Source: an uncultured Oscillospiraceae bacterium
Lineage (GTDB): Bacteria; Bacillota; Clostridia; Oscillospirales; Acutalibacteraceae
NCBI GenBank assembly: GCA_905203795.1
Contig: CAJKXG010000059.1
Coordinates: 1 to 7,329, forward strand
Length of the DNA stretch: 7,329 nucleotides
Direction of reading: 5' to 3'
Position 1 is the stretch's first letter; each line of letters opens with the position of its first letter. Below are positions 1 through 4,802 of this stretch, in pieces. The position numbers and the translations under genes are program-made. The notes under the pieces were generated by a model that saw only the letters and a program-made list of their open reading frames with translations, had not been told where the DNA came from and searched no databases.

Positions 1-2142
1 GCATGGGCAAAAGCGGACGGCCGCACCCGCCCGACGACGGCGGCGGTGACCGATCACACGGCGGTGGTGACACGCGCCACCGCGAACACGCGCAAAAACA
101 ACGCCGCGTCCTATACGTCGCAGGCGGCGTTGGCGCTGAAGGTGATCGGTGCGGACATCTCCGCCGAGGAAGCGGCGGACAGCAACGCCTATCTCGAATT
201 CACGGTGAAACCGAACCAGACGGTGTATCTGGTGACGGCGGTCGGCGGCGGCGGACAGACCTACGATAATAAGGATGTGCTGAAAGCCGCGGCATTGCCG
301 ACGGATGAAGCGGCGGCTTTGCTGGCGACGGTCACGGACAGCGCGTCGATCGACGCCCTGTATGCGGCGCACGCGGCGTGGTGGAAGGATTTTTGGATGA
401 AATCCTACATCCTGATGGATGAAGACGACGCGGATCTGCAAACCATTCAGCGGTATTATTACGCGGCGCAGTATTTCCTCGGCTGCATGTGCAACGAGGA
501 TGGGGTGGCGCCTGGGCTGTACGGCATCTGGCACACCACCGATACCCCGAGCTGGAACAGCGACTATCATCTGAACTATAACTTCATCTCGACCTTCTAC
601 GGATTGTATTCCTCCGGACGCGCCAATCTCGTGAAAGGCGCTGTGCAGCAGATTCTCGATTATGTGCCCGCCGCCCAAGCGGCTTCGCAGTCGATCGTGC
701 AGCTGCGGCAGCTCAACCGCGACTTTGTCGATTACAAGGTCGAAAAGGGCGACATCGACGCGAAAAAGGGCATCGAAGGCGGCTTGCTGTTCCCGGTCGG
801 CATCGGTCCGTACGGGATGGTGCTGGATGCCAACTACCACAATCAGGCGCTCAACGCCGCCTTCAGCGCCACCATGCTGATCGAATATTACGAGTATACC
901 GGCGACCAGACCTTCCTGGAGGAGTCGCTCTATGATTTCCTCAAGGGCTGTGCTACCTTCTACGAGGCATGGCTGGAGTATGATGAAGAAACCGGTGCCT
1001 ATACGCTGTACGCGGGCTATAACGAAGGCTCGTGGTCGATCAATCCGGCGGTGGAATTGGCGGTGCTCAAGTGCACGCTGTCGCACCTGATCGAGTATTC
1101 CGAACAGCTCAATCTGGATGCCGATCACCGCGACAAATGGGTGGATATGCTGGAAAATCTCGCGGATCAGCCCACAGCGGAGTACAACGGTCTGACGGTG
1201 TATTCGCTGGCGGAGCGAGAGTACAGCAACGGCGAGTGGAAGCCCATGGCAAATCCGGTGCCCGGCGACGGCAACATTCTGCCGATGGAAAGCGCAGAAC
1301 CGGCCGGTGTGCTGGGGTATTACTCCGATGAGCAAGCGCTGGAGATCGCCTGGAACACCATCAATGTGTTCTCGTCCAGAGGCGCATGGAGCCAGAACAA
1401 CAACTTCCCGAAGATTTTCCCGATCGCGGTCAATGTGCGGTATGATACGGCTACGATCACACGGCAGTTGGCGTCCGTTATCCGCAACAAGACGGTCGCC
1501 AACCTGCGCATCAGCGACAACATGCACGGTGCGGAAAAATGCGGCACTACGCAAGCAGTCAACAATATGCTGCTGCTGTCCGATCACGGGGTCATCAAGC
1601 TGTTCGGCAGTTGGCAGAGCGACCGCAGCGTGTCCTTTAAGCGGCTGTGCACAAACGGCGGCGTGACGGTGTCGGCTTCGTTTGACGGCAACAAGGGCGA
1701 AGCGGCGAGCGCGGAGCTGACCTGTGCCAAGGACGGCAGCATCACGGTGGCGTCGCTGTGGACGGATATGCGGGTGCTGGATTCCAAGGGCAACGAAGTG
1801 ACCGCCACGCTTGGCAGCGCTCCCAACCATCCCGACGAAGCGACCTACACCTTTGAGGCGAAGGCGGGCGAGACGTATTCGTTTGTGAAGGGCCCGAAGG
1901 CCATCGAGGAAGAGCCGAAGATTCTGTACGGCGATGTGAACTTCGACGGCGCGGTGGATTCCTCCGACGCGCGCATGGTGCTGCAAGCGGCGGTGAACAA
2001 GATCGCGCTGGATGATACGCAGCGCACGGTGGCGGATGTGGACGGCAACGACACGATCGATTCCTCCGACGCGCGCTATATCCTGCAAAAGAGCGTGAAC
2101 AAACTGGATTTGTTCCCTGTGGAGCAAGAGGAAGCTGTGTAA
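1..2142 (+). CDS. GH95-like glycoside hydrolase with C-terminal dockerin (5' partial)
   Basis: This frame is open from base 1, so the start lies upstream; 713 residues are visible (numbered from base 1). Residues 1-85 resemble the end of the N-terminal beta domain of GH95 enzymes, followed by an (alpha/alpha)6-type barrel (about 125-520), a C-terminal beta region, a Lys/Glu-rich linker (about 626-642) and a type I dockerin (643-710). The barrel aligns by eye with the GH95 enzyme at the right of the window: LYGIW and SWNSDYHLNYN match its LQGIW and PWDADYHTNVN. Candidate catalytic residues are N192 and N194 (LNYN), E342 (YNEGSW) and D506 (ISDNMHG), in the order and spacing seen in GH95. The dockerin has two calcium-binding repeats, DVNFDGAVDSSDAR and DVDGNDTIDSSDAR, which in known systems bind a cohesin on a scaffoldin. 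It is probably secreted, but the signal peptide is out of view. GH95 members are mostly alpha-L-fucosidases, but the motifs here diverge and the substrate is not settled. Confidence 0.9.
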   Translation, partial: AWAKADGRTRPTTAAVTDHTAVVTRATANTRKNNAASYTSQAALALKVIGADISAEEAADSNAYLEFTVKPNQTVYLVTAVGGGGQTYDNKDVLKAAALPTDEAAALLATVTDSASIDALYAAHAAWWKDFWMKSYILMDEDDADLQTIQRYYYAAQYFLGCMCNEDGVAPGLYGIWHTTDTPSWNSDYHLNYNFISTFYGLYSSGRANLVKGAVQQILDYVPAAQAASQSIVQLRQLNRDFVDYKVEKGDIDAKKGIEGGLLFPVGIGPYGMVLDANYHNQALNAAFSATMLIEYYEYTGDQTFLEESLYDFLKGCATFYEAWLEYDEETGAYTLYAGYNEGSWSINPAVELAVLKCTLSHLIEYSEQLNLDADHRDKWVDMLENLADQPTAEYNGLTVYSLAEREYSNGEWKPMANPVPGDGNILPMESAEPAGVLGYYSDEQALEIAWNTINVFSSRGAWSQNNNFPKIFPIAVNVRYDTATITRQLASVIRNKTVANLRISDNMHGAEKCGTTQAVNNMLLLSDHGVIKLFGSWQSDRSVSFKRLCTNGGVTVSASFDGNKGEAASAELTCAKDGSITVASLWTDMRVLDSKGNEVTATLGSAPNHPDEATYTFEAKAGETYSFVKGPKAIEEEPKILYGDVNFDGAVDSSDARMVLQAAVNKIALDDTQRTVADVDGNDTIDSSDARYILQKSVNKLDLFPVEQEEAV
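1957..2076 (+). repeat. 18-base exact direct repeat inside the dockerin
   Basis: GATTCCTCCGACGCGCGC occurs at 1957-1974 and again at 2059-2076, 102 bases apart and in frame. Each copy encodes DSSDAR, which covers calcium ligand positions 9 and 12 and the two Ser residues at positions 10 and 11, the sites known to set cohesin specificity. Every synonymous position is identical, which suggests recent duplication or gene conversion between the repeats, or simply strong codon preference. Confidence 0.85.
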
Positions 2143-2160
2143 ATGACAGCGGTTTCTGCT

Positions 2161-2230
2161 CTGTGCAGCAAACAAGCTCATTGGTGATCCGTCCGTCGCC
2201 GCTCCCGTGCGCGGCGGATGAGATGCACAG
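2161..2230 (+). other. Nested hairpin in the 3' region of the dockerin gene
   Basis: CTGTGCA (2161-2167) is the exact reverse complement of TGCACAG (2224-2230). Between them a second GC-only stem, CGCCGC with GCGGCG around an 8-base loop, lies near 2197-2216. No T-run follows on the plus strand, so this is not a standard intrinsic terminator. It may stabilise the 3' end of the hydrolase mRNA, or act together with the larger inverted repeat just downstream. The role is inference. Confidence 0.4.
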
Positions 2231-2240
2231 CATGTAAAAG

Positions 2241-2372
2241 CAAAAAAGGGGCGTTCCGAGCAACGTCTGAAAACCGTGAACCGTTATGACAGCGGTATCG
2301 GTATGGTCCGTGGCAAACGGATGCGTTTTGCCGCTGCTCTCGGTTTTCCGACGCTCCGAACGCCCCCTTTCT
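2241..2372 (-). terminator. Very long imperfect hairpin with U-tract (terminator or structured RNA)
   Basis: Read on the minus strand, GGGGCGTTC near 2369-2360 begins a closing stem of about 24 base pairs with two mismatches and one 3-base bulge. Its partner arm at about 2277-2248 contains CGGTTTTC and GGAACGCCCC and is followed at once by TTTTTTGCTTTT. The 64 bases between the arms can fold further: CAGCGG pairs with CCGCTG, and inside lie a CAAAACG/CGTTTG hairpin and a CGG/CCG hairpin. A simple terminator would not need such a large branched loop, so this may be a structured RNA ending in its own terminator. It starts about 40 bases downstream of the minus-strand open frame at 2413-2850, which makes it that gene's terminator as the simplest reading. 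No good minus-strand promoter is visible directly upstream. On the plus strand the T-run (CCCCCTTTCT) is weak. Confidence 0.5.
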
Positions 2373-2641
2373 GCATGTGTTTTCCGGTTGATCTGTGTAT
2401 CCGCGATCCTGTTCAGTTTTTTCGGAGCGCTGATTTCCTTAAGGCTTTCCCTTTGATTTCTGCTGGGGAATACCGCTTGTCAAACCAATGCTCAGGCTCA
2501 TGGGCAATGGTGACCACGATCTCGGAAAGACTAACGGCTTCCCCGCTGCTTCCCTCATTTCGGCTCTGCGCCACCCATTCTCCCTCGGAGGATACCATGG
2601 CTTCCCCCGCATATTGGGAGGTGGTGTCGGTGATTTCGGGG

Positions 2642-2670
2642 TTGACAGTATCGACGGATTGTGATACAGT
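2642..2670 (+). promoter_or_regulatory. Sigma-70-type promoter for candidate small RNA
   Basis: A perfect -35 TTGACA at 2642-2647 is followed after 17 bases by TACAGT (2665-2670), with the extended -10 element TG at 2662-2663. Transcription would begin about seven bases later, near 2677, which is exactly where the folded RNA candidate begins. The -10 matches the consensus at only four of six positions, but the -35, spacing and TGn compensate. Confidence 0.6.
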
Positions 2671-2676
2671 AGTATT

Positions 2677-2751
2677 GAGGGGATCGCCCTGAATCGCGTT
2701 ATCTACGGAGCGCGACATGCCGCGTTTGCGGTGGCCGATCCCCTCTTTTTT
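2677..2751 (+). ncRNA. Candidate small structured RNA with intrinsic terminator
   Basis: The predicted 5' end, GAGGGGATCG (2677-2686), pairs perfectly over 10 bases with CGATCCCCTC (2736-2745), which runs directly into TTTTTT (2746-2751). The pairing can extend by two more base pairs past one bulged base. The enclosed 50 bases contain two further hairpins: TCGCG (2694-2698) with CGCGA (2711-2715) around a 12-base loop, and CCGC (2720-2723) with GCGG (2728-2731) around GTTT. The result is a three-way junction of about 75 nt whose closing stem also serves as terminator. It does not look like a tRNA (no T-arm consensus), and I do not recognise a known family. No start codon with a ribosome binding site is enclosed. 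It lies antisense to the possible gene fragment at 2413-2850. It could be a trans-acting RNA, an antisense RNA or a short structured leader, but the terminator separates it from the HEAT gene downstream. Confidence 0.5.
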
Positions 2752-2900
2752 GCGTGTGTTAAGGCGTAAACGTGATTTCGACCATCCGTTGCCCTTCCTT
2801 AGCGCACCATGTTCATCCATGACAACACCATATTTCAACACCTGAGGCACAACGGCAAAAGCAGGAATATCTTCTTTGCGTTTTCCACACGTATCATGTT

Positions 2901-2914
2901 GGAGGTGTACCTTG
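2901..2914 (+). promoter_or_regulatory. Ribosome binding site that decides the TTG start
   Basis: GGAGGT at 2901-2906 stands six bases before a TTG at 2912. The frame is open further upstream to another TTG at 2876, but that one has no ribosome binding site, and the ATG at 2896 is out of frame. The start at 2912 is therefore the best choice. Confidence 0.8.
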
Positions 2915-3649
2915 GACTTCTTAAAAGAGTATGACAGGCTGAAATCGCAGCGATTCCCGATTACCGAAACATTGCATTTTTCGTATGAGCTTGGAAAAAG
3001 TGCCGATATCGAACTGCATTTTCAGCTTTACTGTATGGATCAGGCTCTTCCGCGGGGGATGAGAGGGGATATCGAAAATCATTTTGACAAGCACGGTCCT
3101 GCCGGCATCGAGTATCTCCGCGGCTTGCTGGATGACCCCGACCGAACAAAAGCGATCAACGCCGCCTATCTCATGGCGGAAATGATCCGCAAGCTCCGCT
3201 GGAGCGGACGCGACGAAGCCGAGCGAGACCTGCGCTGCGGGCTTGTTCGGCTGTCGTCGGAGGCTCAACCCGAAATCCGACGGAAAAGTATCATTGCGCT
3301 CGGCTGGGTGGGAACGGCGTGTGAGATTCCGCTGCTTTGCGGGCATCTTCTGCATGACGAGGATGCGCTCTGCCGCGCATGGTCGGCGTCGTGTTTTTTG
3401 CAAATGTGCGGACGTGTTCCCGCCGACGTGATGCAGCCTATGATAAGGGACGCTTTATTGCAGTGCCTGATCAGCGAGGAGGACGCCTTCGTCTGCGGTG
3501 TGGCCATCGAAGCCTGCGGCGACGTTTGGAATAAGAAACTGCGGTTACGCGATGCGGATATTGAAAACCGAAATGAAGCGGCCATCGCAAAAGCGAAAAA
3601 ACGTGCGATGTCCCTTTTGCAAAAAGCAACGCCTGCCGCATCCTCCTGA
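2912..3649 (+). CDS. HEAT-repeat protein
   Basis: This 245-residue protein has no signal peptide and no membrane segment, so it is probably cytoplasmic. Four helical-pair units can be seen at about 62-92, 105-134, 137-166 and 178-205, each with the Ala/Leu-rich second helix typical of HEAT or Armadillo-like repeats (for example AINAAYLMAEMI, RRKSIIALGWVG and AWSASCFLQM). Such folds generally serve as protein-binding scaffolds, and the partner cannot be read from the sequence. The N-terminal 50 residues are not repeat-like, and the C-terminus is a charged Lys/Ala-rich helix (about 222-238). It contains nine Cys, unusually many for its size, but no spaced metal-binding motif. It starts with TTG behind GGAGG and stands alone on its strand, convergent with the regulator gene 28 bases away. 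I see no convincing promoter upstream. Its link to the glycosidases is not evident. Confidence 0.8.
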   Translation: MDFLKEYDRLKSQRFPITETLHFSYELGKSADIELHFQLYCMDQALPRGMRGDIENHFDKHGPAGIEYLRGLLDDPDRTKAINAAYLMAEMIRKLRWSGRDEAERDLRCGLVRLSSEAQPEIRRKSIIALGWVGTACEIPLLCGHLLHDEDALCRAWSASCFLQMCGRVPADVMQPMIRDALLQCLISEEDAFVCGVAIEACGDVWNKKLRLRDADIENRNEAAIAKAKKRAMSLLQKATPAASS

Positions 3650-3660
3650 ACCAATGTTAT

Positions 3661-3696
3661 AAAAAACAAGCCCGTCTTTATCGGACGGGCTTGTTT
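3661..3696 (-). terminator. Intrinsic terminator overlapping the regulator's stop codon
   Basis: AAACAAGCCCGTC (3664-3676) and GACGGGCTTGTTT (3684-3696) form a perfect 13-base-pair stem around a 7-base loop. On the minus strand it ends in TTTTTT, so it terminates the RpiR gene. The regulator's last codons (NKPVR) form the first arm, and its TAA lies in the loop. Read on the plus strand the tail is only TTGTTTGG, but the stem could also stop the convergent HEAT gene, whose stop lies 14 bases before it. Confidence 0.9.
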
Positions 3697-4589
3697 GGCG
3701 TCGTGCGCTTGTCGGCGAGCTTTTCGGTATCGGAGGAGGCGGTGGTTTTGCTGTATTTCGCGGATGCGGTGTCGCCGAGCAGCACGCAGCAATACAGATA
3801 CAACACGTCTACAATGGCGATTTGTCCGGCGATGAACTGAATGTCCCGATCCACCGGATGATCGGTGCTGCGACCGGTGGTAAACAGGGAATAGTCGCAC
3901 ACCTTGGAAAGCGGCGTGACGCAAAAATCACTCAGTCCCACAACGGTGACGCCGTTGTCCCGACAGGTCGCCGCCATGTCCACCACACCGGTTGTGCGGC
4001 CGGAGGAGGAAACGGCAAACAGCACGTCGCCCGGCTTGAGCAGTGCGGCCTGCATGCGGCAGAGGGTGCTGTCGATGAAATAGTGGCAGTTCAGCCCGAT
4101 GCGGAACAGACGGCTGCATGCGTATTGCGCGATCAGCCCCGACGCACCCACGCCTGCAAAGCCGATCGAACCGGCGTTCACCAGCGCGGTCGCCACTGTC
4201 TCGACCGTGGCGGGGTCGATCAGCTCAAAGCTGTCGTCCAGCACCTTTTTTGCCAGCCGATGCACGTTTGCGCAGATGCCGGACACCGAGCTTTCGGGAT
4301 ATACGGCGAGACTTTGCGTCATTTGCGAAAGGTCCTTTTCGCTGGTCAGATACGCCAGTATGCCGCGCTGGAAATCGCGGTATCCCGCATATTCCAGCCG
4401 CCGGCAAAAGCGGTTGACCGTCGCGTAGCTGGAATGCGTCCGTTCTGCCAGCTCGTCCATCGTCAGCGACAGCACCGCGTCCGGATTGTCCAGAACGTAA
4501 TGTGCGATGGTGCGCTCTGTCGGCGGCAGAGAGGGTAGATGCCAGCGGATGCGGGCTATGCAGTTTTGTGAACGCCACTCGTTGCTCAT
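3678..4589 (-). CDS. RpiR/MurR-family transcriptional regulator
   Basis: This 303-residue protein shows the two-domain plan of the RpiR family. An N-terminal helix-turn-helix domain (about 8-80) has the recognition region LAERTHSSYATVNRFCRRL. A C-terminal SIS phosphosugar-binding domain (about 128-270) opens with GSIGFAGVGASG and carries SSSGRT (194-199), the typical sugar-phosphate-binding loop. Family members sense phosphorylated sugars and repress or activate sugar-catabolism genes. The ATG at 4589 is preceded by GAGGA (plus-strand 4599-4595) five bases upstream. The last 35 residues are Lys/Thr-rich, probably disordered, and extend past the usual end of the SIS domain. It is divergent from the GH95 gene at 4803, with palindromes between them that fit an operator for this protein. 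The inducer is unknown; a fucose- or other deoxyhexose-derived phosphosugar is a guess from the neighbour. Confidence 0.96.
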   Translation of the reverse strand: MSNEWRSQNCIARIRWHLPSLPPTERTIAHYVLDNPDAVLSLTMDELAERTHSSYATVNRFCRRLEYAGYRDFQRGILAYLTSEKDLSQMTQSLAVYPESSVSGICANVHRLAKKVLDDSFELIDPATVETVATALVNAGSIGFAGVGASGLIAQYACSRLFRIGLNCHYFIDSTLCRMQAALLKPGDVLFAVSSSGRTTGVVDMAATCRDNGVTVVGLSDFCVTPLSKVCDYSLFTTGRSTDHPVDRDIQFIAGQIAIVDVLYLYCCVLLGDTASAKYSKTTASSDTEKLADKRTTPNKPVR

Positions 4590-4616
4590 AGAGTTCCTCG
4601 TCTCTTTTCCGATAAT

Positions 4617-4635
4617 ATGAGATACAGTATATCAT
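4617..4635. promoter_or_regulatory. Palindromic operator O1, over the regulator's -10
   Basis: ATGAGATACAGTATATCAT is an imperfect palindrome centred on 4626. It shares 15 of 19 positions with the second copy at 4692-4710. It covers the -10 box and likely start point of the regulator promoter, the position expected for autorepression. Assignment to the RpiR protein is inference from location. Confidence 0.6.
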
Positions 4636-4654
4636 TGTATTGGCGGTATGTAAA
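4626..4654 (-). promoter_or_regulatory. Promoter of the RpiR regulator
   Basis: On the minus strand, TTTACA (plus 4654-4649) and TATACT (plus 4631-4626) are separated by 17 bases, with TG one base before the -10 (extended -10). The expected start near 4619 gives a leader of about 29 bases. Confidence 0.75.
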
Positions 4655-4691
4655 GCCCAATCGCGCCGATTCGCCTAAAATTACCCGCGAT

Positions 4692-4710
4692 ATGATATAA
4701 AACATATCAT
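4692..4710. promoter_or_regulatory. Palindromic operator O2, upstream of the GH95 promoter
   Basis: ATGATATAAAACATATCAT is a perfect dyad of ATGATAT and ATATCAT around AAAAC, centred on 4701, 75 bases from the centre of O1. It lies about 30 bases upstream of the -35 of the forward promoter. That position suits an activator, or DNA looping to O1, better than direct blocking. A related half-site, GTGATAT (4734-4740), touches the -35 box. Confidence 0.6.
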
Positions 4711-4739
4711 AAAACGCCCGAAACAATGCCCACGTGATA

Positions 4740-4767
4740 TTTACATCCAACCGAGACCTGTTATACT
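4740..4767 (+). promoter_or_regulatory. Promoter of the GH95 fucosidase-like gene
   Basis: TTTACA (4740-4745) and TATACT (4762-4767) are 16 bases apart, with TG at 4759-4760 giving an extended -10. The expected start near 4774 leaves a leader of about 29 bases, with GGAGGG (4790-4795) seven bases before the ATG. The boxes are the same as those of the divergent regulator promoter. Confidence 0.75.
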
Positions 4768-4802
4768 GTAGATAAGATCATAGGATAGCGGAGGGAAGAT
4801 TT

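Larger units (their letters stand above)
2413..2850 (-). pseudogene. Open frame, possible decayed gene fragment
   Basis: I do not recognise this protein securely. The frame stays open for 145 codons from a GTG at 2850, and also further upstream without any start codon, into the region around 2900 and the HEAT gene. There is no ribosome binding site at the GTG or at the ATG at 2820. Its composition is that of a plausible soluble protein (Ser, Thr, Glu, Asn present; not the Arg/His-rich pattern of a shadow frame). Stretches such as KRKEDIPAFAVVPQVLKYG and AHEPEHWFDKRYSPAEI look coding. The text loosely recalls domains of large polyvalent proteins of phages and integrative elements, from memory only. 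HEPEH (117-121) has the form HExxH, but the proline makes a zinc protease unlikely. I read it as a truncated remnant; a chance frame remains possible, because a plus-strand promoter and RNA-like fold lie inside it. Confidence 0.35.

Noticed and set aside
2523..2565. Zinc protease motif HEPEH in the minus-strand frame
   Set aside because: Proline inside HExxH breaks the required helix, and no third ligand region is visible.
2276..2692. A 138-codon plus-strand frame in the gap
   Set aside because: No ribosome binding site, begins inside the long inverted repeat, has no recognisable domain, and overlaps the better-looking minus-strand frame.
2677..2745. tRNA gene
   Set aside because: The paired ends and branched fold recall a tRNA, but there is no T-arm consensus, no anticodon arm geometry, and the acceptor-like stem is too long.
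2769..2897. Promoter for the HEAT gene
   Set aside because: TATCAT at 2892 is too close to the ribosome binding site, and no other pair of boxes with reasonable spacing is convincing.
3822..4538. A 238-codon plus-strand frame opposite the regulator
   Set aside because: Shadow of the RpiR gene, which has clear helix-turn-helix and SIS motifs. The frame has no ribosome binding site and a skewed composition.
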